Source: Caprimulgus europaeus
Lineage: Eukaryota; Chordata; Aves; Caprimulgiformes; Caprimulgidae
DNA length: 64,000 nucleotides
Direction: 5' to 3'
Assembly: GCA_907165065.1 (NCBI GenBank)
Contig: OU015524.1
Span: forward strand, 41,111,295-41,175,294
The notes beneath the pieces were generated by a model. It did no database searches. It was not told the DNA's origin and was given only the letters and a program-made list of their open reading frames with translations. Shown in pieces: positions 43,401 to 56,400 of the stretch (position 1 is the stretch's first letter; each line of letters starts with the position of its first letter). The position numbers were made by a program, and so were the translations under genes.

Positions 43401-46400
43401 AAGTTTCCACTATCCACAACAAGGAAGGAAATTTAAAACTTATATAAGTCCAATCAGAAATTAAAATGAGTTTGTTTTCTTAGAAGAATAAGCAAGGGAA
43501 GACATAATTTTTCACACATGTAAAAGATGCTCAAAAGCTGTTGACAAGAAGACCCAGATAAAAAATACATATAATAAAAAGATGATTTATTTTTAATTAA
43601 GAGGACAATTCCACAGCAGAAACCTACAGGGTTTAAAAGAGATATGAGGGAATTCTGTCTTGCCTAGAGTTCTGACCCAGGACCCGGTTACTGTGGAACA
43701 GTCTTCTTTCTGTAAAGAAAGAAAGAAAGGTGGAAGCTTAAGCCTTGCTTTATCCAGGTGACTTGAGTGTGAAAGAAGCGAGCAGGAAAAAAAAAAAAAT
43801 CCAGAGGGGTATGCCTATAGAATGGTGCCTAACATTTCTCAAACAGGTTATATATATTCCATGTGCAATATGTTGGATGCTCATTCTGGGACTGCTGGAC
43901 TGGCTGTGTTTGTGTTGCATCGATAGGCTTGTGTGCGTACAGTGCCAAACTGATCTGGGAATACTGGCTTTATTGTATCAAGGTTGTACACTTGGATCTG
44001 CACATGTACCAAAAACCTGTACATTACATCCAATTCATTCCAATGTTTTCATGTTTTCCACATGTGCACATCAGATGTCCAGTGTAAAACTGATTAATAC
44101 AGACAGAACACACCCAGGATCTTCATACATGTAAAATCTCAGATTGCAGCTACTTTCTCTACTGAGTCTGACAGCCTAGTTTCAAAGATGAGTGACTGAA
44201 ACCTACAGATCCTCTAACTAAATTTCCAGGCAGAAAAACCCTCATGTGTCACTGAAATATAGCCCTAGTCTATATGTATACAAGTATAGACACATATATG
44301 TGTTTCTGTATTATATATTTATCTATCTCAACTTGCATTTACTTAGATACTTTATGAACAGCCATAATAAGTCTTTCTCTTCTGAAAATAAACATAATGG
44401 CAGTTCTTAATGGTAACTTTGGAATATTTGGAAAAAAAAAAAAAAAAAAAAAAAAAAAGGACATGCTACAGTTTAGTTTTAGAAGTTAATGACTTATACT
44501 ATTAGAAGCCAAGAAGTTGCATCAGCAGTTTGATATTTTTCAGCAATTTGTCACTTAATGTAATGAAATTTCCACTCTGTGTGAAATTCATATTTAGACG
44601 ATAGGATTATACTACCTTTTTTTTTTTTTTTTTTTCAAAAACATTAACCTTTTAGATTCTTTACATCAGAATTTATGATTCAGAGTCTATGCTGCTACCT
44701 GGTTGCAAGCACACACACGGAATAGAAGCATAGAGTTAAACAGGACTAAGATGGCAAAATAGAAGACCCCACAGGTATTCCAATAAGTCAACACCTGGTG
44801 GTACTAGCAGCATCCAGTTACTTGGAAGGATGCTCTTTCCAACTGCTCTGTTAATAAACGCCTCTTTTCTACGTGAAGTGAAAAAATTTTGAGTGTGCCT
44901 GCTCTCTCAATGGCACAAAGTAGTGCCAGTAAGAATTTAATTCAGAGAAATGTGATCTCTAAAGGTTTCTCTTTAAAAAAAAGGCTGCCTCATTTTCAAA
45001 GCTACTTCTTGGAGCTGCAGCTCGATCTTAAGAAAAGAAGACACAACATTTTAACAGGCATTTTCAAACGCTACAGCGTTTGTCAAATGAGAAGTACAAT
45101 GGACACTTGATTTGCATTCAAACAAAATAGCATCCATCTAATTAATTCTCACCATTTCACTTAATCCTCAAAGCCCACTGTAGCATTTTAGTTTTACAGT
45201 AATAGGAGTCAAAAGTTACCAAACTTGCCAATGGCATTAGGGAGAACTGCTGTAGGAACATAATTAGTATTGGATGTTAGTTTCTTCCTCAGACTGCGAG
45301 ATCAAATCTTTTTTTGAGAAGCTTTTATTATACTGAAGGTGCATGTCTGGGGACAAAGGAGATGTTTTCACAATAGTTTAAACTACTCTCTCTGTTTCTT
45401 CCTACAACCAAAAGGAAACGTGATGCACAGCTCCAACAGACCACTGGAAAAGCAAGCCCTGGAATAGAAACAATGTAATGCACTGCCCTACCTGAAGTGA
45501 TAAATTTTTTTGGTGGGCATGAGGTAATCTCCCACACAGTGACACAGTGAAACAGACAGATGACACCAGCCTGCACTGTGCTGGCACTGGGACTAGTTAG
45601 GTCTTCCTAAGCTAAAGAGCTTGGACATGGCTAATCAATCAAGAGATTTTGTCATAACCTATTATGGGTCACAAAAAACCCCAAACCAAACCAAAACACA
45701 CTATATGCAGAAATCAATAATTATTGCAATTCAAATAAACAAACATAGGATCAGGAGGGAGCAGGGACCTTTGAAGAAAGATGCATGAACTACAAATACC
45801 AACTTCTAAAACTGGAAGTCAGAAGAAAACAGTTTTATTCAGACCGTTTCTTGAAGCTTCTGTTCTTGAATAGTTTGAATTCCTTATCCGTGGGCTAAGT
45901 ACATTTCAGAGGATAAGATCCCAGTTCTTTACAGTTCCCAAAATTTAGTAAATAATAAAAAACAAAACCAAGAAATCGGCTGGAGATGCATCAAAGATTG
46001 AAAGAGTTTTCTCTATAAGTTGCAAGACTCCTAACTGAGCTGAAATATAACCTTAGGTTATCCACAAGTTATGCTAAAATAGGAACCTCAAAAGAATTTT
46101 TGTAGATTACAGACAAGACAAGATAAAATAAAGTCTCACAGAACCACTGACCACCCTAGGAGCTACACAGCAGTCAACTATAGTTACTGTTGTCTTACAT
46201 AATGTTACTTTCAGCCTGCACAAATAATGTTTTCCAGTCTGCCCAGAAAGTTTTAGACCTGTTTAATTTAAAAAACCCCAATCAAATAAACAAAAACCAA
46301 AAAACAACCACCCTCCTCAAGTCTTGAAGGATTCTCTCCTAACGTACATGAAATATTATTAGAGAAGCATGAAACAGTAGAGCAGTAAAAATTAATGACT

Positions 46401-47880
46401 TCAAAAAAGGCTTACCCATTCATGTAACTTAAGAATGAAGAAACTGGTTTAGCTTTCCTGCCACTCACTCACCTATGCCAGCAATCCAATAAGCAACAGG
46501 TACCTTAAGAGTGACAATTTTCCTTAAAAGTTGGGCTAAAAACTGTTCTGGATTTATTTTCTGCTCAATATTTAGGCTGTTTATAGAAATGACTATCACA
46601 TGATGAATCACTTCCTTTCTTCTATCACCTGTCCTAATATATTTTGACTATGAGTTTTTAAAAGGTCTGAATAGTTTTCCTCTGTATCCAGGCTAAGGCA
46701 ACCATCCATCTCATTAAAACAAAATAAAATATGGCATACCTTTAACATTACTACATTGGCATATTAGAAAAGGAGTGAAACTATATCACACTAGGCCTTT
46801 TCTTGATTTTCCATTCAACTTGAGATTGACCAGCAACCTCAGAAGAAGTCACTGAGTAAACTATTTCATTCCATTATTATTTCTGTGTTCTTTATATACA
46901 GAAAATATACTAGGTTTTATGCTACAAATAGCAGTAAGGATTGTATTGCTCAAATGTGAACATTAATAATCTAAATTTGAAGGACTCAGAACACCTTTAA
47001 TTTCTTCTCCTGAGCGTTCAGTACTGGAGATCGAAAAAGGTGAACTTTTCCAGGTGAACTTTTCCACATCCTGATAAGCAACTGTATGATACTTCTACCC
47101 AGTACTTGCCCTTTTTATCCAAGAGTTCAGCCAGACCACAAAATGGGAGGTTCAAATATTGCTTTTGTTTCAGGCTTCCAGCAGGGAATAAACAGTAAAA
47201 AATATCCACAGCAAGAATAAATCTTTGTAGAAAAGGATAAATAGTCTTCACTACCCTGAATTATAATCCTACTACTCACAACAGAAGAAGTTTGGAGAAA
47301 TAGAATCAGTGTCTTCCCAAATGTATCCACAAACATGCTGAAGGCAGAGGGCTGGAGGTCAATCAGCTTCTCTAACTCTTTGAAAGTATGAAGGCTATAC
47401 TAGAAGCAAAGCTGTGTCATCTTGGGTGAGAGAATATTAAATAAAATCAATCACCATAAAATCATCAAAGATGAGCTTTACATTTTGAGAGGTTAAGTAA
47501 AAACTTTTTGGTATCATGGACATTAGAAAAAAAATCATTTGTCTTTACTAAAAGTTGAATATTGAAAAAAAATAAAGTAATTAAACATTCAGGAATATGT
47601 GAGTTAACTTTTATCAGTAGTTTTGGGCTTTGAATATACCTATCAGCATATTCTCTAAAGAACAAATAAAAATATGTATTTAAAAATAAAGAACAGAAAA
47701 AAAGTGATCCTACTGGTTTTACTTATGCCAACTTAAAATGGTGAACCTAATGATAACTACCTTTTGATCGGCTTGTAAGTAGAAGTTAAACTGGTTAGTC
47801 TGTTTTGTATCCAAAGAGTATAAATTCTTCTCAGATTTACTTTTAAGTTCTCATTCAAGTATGGCAATATACCATGGTTA

Positions 47881-47935
47881 TGTCTGGGTTGTTTTTTGTT
47901 TGTTTTTGTTTGTTTGTTTGTTTGGGTTTTTTTAT
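47881..47935. repeat. T/G-rich simple sequence, (TTTG)n core
   Basis: GGGTTGTTTTTTGTTTG followed by several TTTG units; the reverse-complement type of the A/C-rich tracts. Confidence 0.9.
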
Positions 47936-50900
47936 ATAATTTTGGATATTTCTAAGTTAAAGAAATATCCATTTTTACTAAGAAAGGCATTCCTTATCTC
48001 TCTTCCACACACCTGGTTCCATGGAAATTCTCAGGATCTACACCACTGTGAAGCAGCACCTGACCTTTAATGCTGAGAAAAAAAAGAATTTAATCTTTAG
48101 AAAATGGCTCACTTCTGAATGCATGGGGTCTCTCAAATGGGTTAAGAAAACTCGACCACGAGGTCAGTCTGTCCTGCTAGGAATGTCATAAGAACATATT
48201 TTCTTTCAGTGACCAGATAATCTTTGGAGACGCATATTATGGAACGTGCACATATGCACACACACAAACACAAACTTACATATACACATTTTCATGCTGT
48301 TGTCTTGCATTTAATATGATTTCTTCATCTGTTCGCTTTAATTAAATTTATGTGAAGTTCTTTTTAAAGAAATTTGGAAGGTAGGTAAATACTGTAGTGC
48401 CTAAAATATTCTATGTAATCCAAAATAGTATGATACTACTGAATATACAAAAACTCTCTCCAAAAGGTGCCAGGAATTTCATATAAAAGTAGTCAGACTT
48501 GAAGGGGAATTAATAGATTTTCATATGAAATAGGATTTTGGTTTGGGGTTTTTTTCAGAGTATTTAAGAAAAAGTATTTTAATAATTAATAAACACAGTC
48601 CTGCTATATATTTTGCTTTGACCAAGAATGCATAGATGGAATGAACACTCTCTCAATTTAACTATTTTTCACAAGGAAAAATAATGCTGAGTAAGAGAAG
48701 AAAATAGAAAGCAGTTTAAAATTGCACTTTCAGTAAGTGTATGCCAACCATGTATTTCTATTCACTGCTCCCTCAGAGAGGGGACAGTGCTCTGCTAGTA
48801 TTTTACAAGAAGCTCGCTGTAAAAGGCAAGAGGAAAAACATACCTGTTAGCTAAGACCTGTCCTATACAATAATTCATCTTCTCAGAAACAAAAGCCAAG
48901 GATTTTAAATGCCACCAAGTAATTCTGTTTAAAATAAGTTGCTCAGTTTTACTCTCATTTTTCCTTGTTTTCCCACCAGTGATAGAAGAAAGGAAAGTCT
49001 GTAAATCCTATGTCAACTTCCATCAGATAGAATTTGCAGGCACACTGTTCAGGTATTATTACTGCCTGAACCTTAAGGTTCGTGCTACTTTCAAAGAAGT
49101 TGAATCAAAAATGACAAAAAAAATCTGTCTGGTTAAGCCTAAGTATAAAGCATAGTCAAAATGGAAAATGCAGAATGCTCATTATAATTACTAGATGCAA
49201 AGTTTATATTATGCTCTGCCATAGTCTCATAAAAGTGTGATGTAGAAGAAATTTTAGTCTCACAATGGCCAGGAGGAAGAACGCAAAAATGTGGTATTGT
49301 CACTCTACTGAAATTTATACCAATATATTGTTCCTTTTAAAGAAGCAAAGATTGCCTTCAAGCAAAACAATGGAAGTCAATCCAAGTATTGTGAAGTCTG
49401 GATATAATACAAAATACTAACATTTGTTCTGACAATTAACTGCTTTTATTTTTCTACCACACAGGCTTGACTTATTATACTCCTTTGTTTTTATTTAAAT
49501 ATGGAGTCTATGATTTATATTTTACGTATATCAATTGAGTAAAATTAGTTCAGATGCACTTTTATTTTTCTGATGAGGGAATCTCTTCCTCATCATAACT
49601 AAATGGAAAAGATTCAGGATTATGGTTGAAGAAATGAATTTCATATCCAACAGAAAACTGACCTCTTTACATTATGGTAATTCAGCAGTAAAACTTTCAG
49701 ATTATCACTACAAAAACACTAATCCAGATGTTTTGTAGACCAAAAAATGTATCCTTTTCATGGGATTAAAAGAAAAAAAAACTTCACAATGACAGAACTT
49801 TCTAAACATTTAATGTTTCAAGATTGTTGTTATTATTTTTAGGACACAGTTTTATTATCTTTGAGAGATGCTCCATTCACTAAACCTTGGTCAGACTAAA
49901 AATAGTAAGTGTGCATACTTTTTACAGGCTAATGTATTAACCACCAGAAAATCACCACTTTCTGACAAAAAAACCCCAAACAAACAACAAACAAACAAAA
50001 AAACCCCAAATAATTAATAGTCTCACTGTAAAGTATCTGCAGAAACTCCTGGGAAGGATTTACGCGTGCTTTACAGTCCCTTCAAAAATACTTAACTGCC
50101 ATCTAGTGGCTGAGTAGGGCAGCTTTTCTATGTCTTTCAGGCTCTCTAATTAAACACCTCCCTGATTTCTAATATTTCTACTTATGTTTTCATTCTTCCT
50201 TCATGACCTATGAAATTCCAACATTATCAGAAGACAGTGTTTTAGTCACAAAGTTCAGCTACTAGTCATATAGGAAGGACAGACTGGAACAATCTCTGTT
50301 TAAATTATATTGAGGTCTCAACTCAGAGAACCTTACTTCTTATTTTAAAAAGTTTGATTAATTAGTGAATCTACTACAGTTGTCGAACATGAAAAAATCT
50401 TTTAGTGCTTATTAGTCTTTCTAAAACAAAACCAAAAAGACACCTGAAAATTGCAGCATCCTTAAACTGAAGAGTAAATTCTAATATTAAGAATCAAAGG
50501 CAGATATCCATCAATAATAACCCCCCCCCCCCCTATATTTTATGAACATAAAAGAGAGCAAGCCTGATTTTCACTTATGTCTTGGAGTGAAGTTCAATGG
50601 AGGTTAGACTTCCCTTCACTGCCCAAGCAAAATTCTCTGTACTTCAGCAGTTCCTATGATCCCAGCAGTAAAGTCTTCTGGTAGGTTTCTATCATCCCAT
50701 TCAAATAAACTTTATTTCCTCTCTGTGCATTTTTGATAAAGTATATCTAAATCTCAAGGCTAACACAAAAACACTACCTGCCCATATATGCTTCCTGATA
50801 TTCACTCACTTAAAACTAAGATAACCCAATTCTAATACTTCACATTGAACTTATAGTTAGGGCGTAGGTTCCTGCACACCACATACTGCAAGCTTGGCTG

Positions 50901-53871
50901 TATTTTTTGCAAGATGAGAACAAAACTGATTTAAACTACTGATTTTTTTCAGCTTTACGTTTTCTGAGATTGGGGTATACTGGAATGAAGTTGCGGGAAG
51001 TTTACATCGATACAGTTCTCCTTGAACAAAATATCCAATTCTATTTGTCAGGACAGAGACCATCAGTTAGCTATGTTATTTACTTTAAAAAATGTAACAG
51101 GTACAGACTTCACTATCATTCAGTTCATATAGAAAACTTTCAAGAAGTTTTGTTTTTTTCACACTCCTTTCTTTCCTCAATAGGAAAGTGAATATAGTAG
51201 ATCTTTGTGAATACAGTCTACTTTTTTTTGGTCTTTGTTACCCAAATGTTTAGCTTTTTTTCTCTGCTTAAATTTACAACTTTAGCAATCATACTTTTGT
51301 AGGAAAAGAATTGTCTTAGGAGAATGCTCATTGTCTCCCCAAGCTTCCTCTTTCTCCTTACAAAATGTAACCCAGAAAGTAGTGAAGGGACAGAAGAGGA
51401 GTGGCACTTGTTCCCAGGATCACTGTGTCCTTCTTAAATAATATCTCAAGAAAGAACATGCGAAATGAAGCAGTGTGAAAAAAAGCCATAGCCACAGAAT
51501 GGTTTGGGAGCTCATACAGGAAGAGTGCTCAATTTTCCTACAATTTCTGTTGAACACAATTGTTAACCAGTTTCAGCTACAGTTTGCCTCTACTCTGGTG
51601 AAAGCCACGTAATACCAAAATAAAACCTCCCTTTTAAATTGTATTCTTTCTGTATGCATTTTAGAATTATTTCACCATTTCAGATAAATCTTACATTTAC
51701 CTTCTTTATCTTACTTTCACCTGCAAAGAATCACCTTTCTGCAATTTCGTTTAAGAGAGAGTTTTGAGCAGCATGCATGTTTCCAAGACAAAGTCTATCT
51801 GTGACATTTTACAATAAAGAAAAGTAAATCCCAATTCTGCCAATTTTTTTTTTAATAGACTGATTACTTACTTATCTTAAAGGATATCACAATCTTTTTT
51901 CTTGTATTATATGTTAAGCGTCAAAATTGGAACATTTCAAATGTCACGAAGTTATTACCCTAAGGAGTTATAATAATTTGTAGTTAAAGAGTAAGAAAAA
52001 GGTCCCCACTGAAAGGCTGAGAGAGGCGTTACCAGCAAAGTGTGATAGTCAAGAAGGTTCTAAAGAGACACTCCAAGACTCAGACTTAGGATGTTTTGAA
52101 GTTGGAAAGTATATTCAACATGGCACACATGTCCTTTAATTTAGAGTTTTTAAGGCTAGAGTTGTTTCCCAATGATATTGTTGGAAAGTGCACCAATAGA
52201 TCATGCAGCATAAATCTGTCTTCAGTGCCTGAGAAATGCCAAAATTTTATCTGGTTGTTACTACCACTTGAAGTATGTGGCGTTCCAAGAAGCCATATAA
52301 TTTTGGTTAAGGAATTATTTGCTGGTTTAAATGGAGTGAAAAAAACCAAAAGTGAACGACTGTGACGGAAATGTTACAGGCATAAGAATGTTTTGATGGT
52401 AAGCTTTTCTACTGCAAATATAGTTTAAATACTCAGTGTAAACTGTCTCATAACCAAACTGTTAGAAATTAGCGTGGTCTGGCAAAGCCTCATTTCCTGA
52501 CACAGGACTGGAGAGACCAGTCATTGTCAATGTCATAAAGAATTCATTACATCCAGCTGTTGATCCTTAAATAAATGTAATGAGGATTTTCTTTTTAAAT
52601 TTGTGTGATACACAGAACAGGCACTCATTGCAAACAATTTAAAAAAAAAAAAAAAAGATTTTTATAATAAGGCATATAGGAGAGCAAGGATTTTAAGTGA
52701 CTTTCGAACCACTTCAGCTTTGTTGGTTCTGGGATGTCCCACTACTAACCAAAGCCTAATTTCCACATACTTGTTTTACAAGTTAAAAGCTTTTTTTAAA
52801 AATTTCTTTTCTGCTAAGACTCTGTTTTTGCCTAACGTGAACAAAATCAAGCAAACCCGAATACTGAGTTAAAATATAGGGAAAATTGCAAGGGTACCAC
52901 AAAAGATCAGGGTTGAGAAGCAGAAAGGAAATGGGCTCTTGCACAAAAGTACAGCTGTCAAATCTAAACATCAGGTTTGAAGGTGGAGTTTCTAAATTAG
53001 GATATTCAGTTTTTCTCTTCTTCCTTCACTAAAGGAGTTAGAGCTAACAAAGCTTTCTCTGTTCATACCGGGAAGACTAAGTAGACATTGTAGCTGCTCT
53101 TTGGCATTTCAAAACGAGGACTTGAAATAGTTGCCAATTTTTCTTATTTTTCCTCCACTTACCAATTCCTGCACTAAAAGCACATCGCTAAACCCTCAGC
53201 TTTTTTAGTTGCAATTTTTAGAAATTAGCTATTTTGGACTCAAAAGAGCTGTCTTAAAAACTTTAGGAAATTATGCTGCAAAATATGAAGGTCACATCTA
53301 ACATTTTAAAGGTAAGGAAATGGAGAAGATATATTTTAAAAAGCCCCTTACAGTGGCAAGAAAGCATAGAATCCAGGCTTTGTGTGTGTAATTTCTGCTT
53401 TTAATTTAGAATTAATCTGAATCTTTTAGTTAACTCTATCGTGAGATAAGTTACCAGCATCATGTTACATTTGCATTTGTTTCTATGTTAATATCAACCA
53501 TTGCCAATTATTTTAACAGCATGTGGAAAATGCATTTCCTAGGGAAAGGAAATGGAAGAAGCTTGCAAGTAGACTTAGTCGATTAGTTTAAAATTTTAGA
53601 ATAGAACTCTTTTCCTTTGTCATATATTGAAATGAGAAAAATCATCTACTTGGATAACTTCAGCCAACACTTGCTTTCTTCCAAAATAAAAACTATGGAC
53701 AAGCTAGATAAAGAATAAAAGAGGCTAGATCTCTAATGGAAATTTTTCGTAGTATTTCATCACATTAAAAAAGTACAAGTAATACCAAAAATAATCTGAT
53801 TGCAGAAAAGGATTTACCTACAAACATGATGAAAAAAAGTTAGTCCAATCATTCTATTTTCAAGATGTTTT

Positions 53872-53930
53872 TATAGATTGATATAGATATATATCTATAG
53901 ATTGATATATATCTATAGATTGATATAGAT
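53872..53930. repeat. TATAGATTGATATA microsatellite-like repeat
   Basis: Three copies of TATAGATTGATATA with 24- and 18-base spacing; the insert is further GATATATATC-type sequence. Confidence 0.9.
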
Positions 53931-55602
53931 ACTGGTGGATAGGTAGAATACACTCAACTGTTTGGGACTGTACAGAAATAGTTTGAACACAAAAAACCTT
54001 TTTACCCACATTCAGTAACTCAAATGAAATAACTTCCACTCTGATTTTCAAAATAAACCAGAATGAAGATGACATTACATAGCAAAAACTTGAGATTATC
54101 TCCTGTAAATGAGAAAATATTTCTGTAAATGAGAATATCATTCTGCTCTTCATTGCTGAACAATAGTACAGAATAGAAGTTCACAGACATAAGAGATCAA
54201 CACTGAGCAAGAAGGATGGGGATCTCTAAAAATACTAGCAAATGCAATTCAGTAATCAGACAACATAATAGGCTAGCTTTAAAAATAATAAGAAAACCAA
54301 CCTGAAGTAAATGTTATTTGACCAAGCAATCAAACAGTGCTCTACTGCTGCTGGTTAAACTTCATTCGTACAGCAAAAAAATCAGTTTCTTTTAGGTAAA
54401 GTACCTAAGTATTCATGAATGTTTCCATTAATTATATTTTCAATTAAAATTATTTTAATTAATAGTCTCTAAGTTTTAAATGCTGTTAATTATGGAGGTG
54501 GAAGAATTTAGGTAACTACAACAACTCCATTACTGGTTTTTGGCAAGACAAAAGCCGTAAAGGTAATTGACCAATGCTCAACAAATACTTGATTGAGCCT
54601 GGATTAAATTTACAGGTCCAGTGATCAGTAGCACTAAGCATTTCTTATTTTTTCTCTCAAAAGCAAATCACTGATCACTTTCACAAATGCTGCTCACTGC
54701 AGCGATGCTTGAACCATTATTCATTACCAAATAACCCCCCAAACCAAAGAAAACCCCAAAAAGCAAACTCCATCAAGAAGAAAAAAAAAAAAAAAAAGAA
54801 AAAACGACAACAAAAAAAACCCACCCCAGACACATCAAAAGCTTTTAGCCACTCCTTGTTCCAAACTAAGATTTAAGGATACCAGAACTTTGCCTTCCTT
54901 TTTATGACTTCTGGAACAACTGAATAGTCTTATTCACTAGTAAGTCTCATACTTGTGATGAGAGAGCTTTCACAGAAAATAAGCAAATCTTTTGAGGAAA
55001 TAAAATTTGAAGTTCCTCAATTCCATCAAACTGCAAAACATTAAAGAAGACTATAACATGAATGGCAACATGTTAAAAAAAAAAAATCTAGATTGTGTTT
55101 TCGTTGAACAAGCCCAACTCAGACTAATTCTCTACTTGTAGCTGTACTACATCATCTCCTTTTGAAGTCCAGCATGGCACCCTAAATCTGTTCATTTACT
55201 ACCTATAAGCTTCAGTGCAGAAATAGGAACAAAAAAAAAATTAAATCTGCCACTGTTATTCACAGGAACTTTTGTAGATTAGCTAATATAACCAAATCTT
55301 TTATTGCTATTCCTTAATACCATCAGACCTCCAGAACCAAATGTTAACTTCTGAGTGAACAATAACATTTTACAAGAATCACCTTAAGCAGGCAGAAACC
55401 TTGAATCTTTGTACCTAGATACACTACAGAGCATCTAAGTATTTCAAAATAAAAATTTAGTATCAAAAATATATTTCTGAATGTTTCCATTCAGAACATT
55501 CACTACTATTCAGTACTACACAAAACTATTGCAAAAATGGCTGAAGTACTGCTTTTCCAGACTTTTTACACAATAGCCAAAACATTTCTGTTAGAATCTT
55601 AC

Positions 55603-55664
55603 CTGTACCCGCTGATCCTCATCTATGCATTGCTTCTCTTTTTCTAGGACAGTAGATTTCAACT
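55603..55664 (-). CDS. FMN2: FMN2 coding exon b (start of coiled coil)
   Basis: A 62-base exon encodes LKSTVLEKEKQCIDEDQRVQ after a split glutamate codon. The acceptor is TTTTCAAATTCAG and the donor CAG|GTAAGA. Two bases (AG) complete the codon left open by the previous exon, and the exon ends in phase 0, matching the next exon, which starts with GAT. The charged, leucine-spaced sequence suggests the beginning of the helix that continues as a coiled coil in the following exon. A second possible acceptor two bases further in (CAGAG|TTG) would break the frame with the previous exon, so I rejected it. The exon is isolated between introns of about 6 kb and 15 kb, and was found by matching splice signals and frame, not by length. 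Confidence 0.88.
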
Positions 55665-56369
55665 CTGAATTTGAAAAGATACAGATTTTAAAAGTTCTAT
55701 TTAAAAAAAGTTTCATTAATCTTTAAAAATACACATTAATAATTTCATTATAAGAGAACAGAGTTAAAAAGAAAACCATTAACTGTTCCACTTTCCAAAT
55801 TATCTATCTAAAATTAAATGGGCAAGTTGTATGCATAAATAAAACCAGCCGGATCTCAATTTGCAATGTATTTATTATGACTCAACATTAAAAACTATCA
55901 TCTTAAATGTGTAGTGTATAACACTTAAAATAAGTCATTTTTTATTTTTAAAATTTCTGATTCAAATAAAAATAGTTACTTATGGCTCTATATTATATAT
56001 TCCATAGAAGGTCAAATAAAAATTCTCATGCTTGTTCTTCCCATCCATTTTCATTAAGAAGTATTTCTATTCTTACAGTCGGCAGATTGTGTCTGTTCAC
56101 AAAAGGCCAGAAGAACGCATAAACAGGATGATGACTGTTGGCAGCTCCACTGTCTTCATACTCTTCTCTGGCCCTCCTCTGCCCTACTGTCGAAATTTGA
56201 GATCTCCACAATAGGACAAAGTATGATACAGATCTAAATTCACTTTTAAAAAGTGTGCTTAAATCCAATTTGGCTTACTATTGAAAATGCACTTTCAGAA
56301 ATCTCAATTTTATCCTGGCTTTATTATTTGCTGCCTATAGCATCTCGGCCCTACAAAGGGTTGGTTTGG

Positions 56370-56400
56370 GACTGTACACTTATTGTCTAAGTGTACAGTC
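56370..56400. repeat. Perfect inverted repeat, 13-base arms, 5-base loop
   Basis: GACTGTACACTTA at 56370-56382 and its exact reverse complement TAAGTGTACAGTC at 56388-56400, with loop TTGTC. Confidence 0.95.

Noticed and set aside
43745-44134. 129-codon + strand open frame
   Set aside because: No recognisable domain, a poly-A run coding lysines near its start, and no promoter or splice context; most likely chance.
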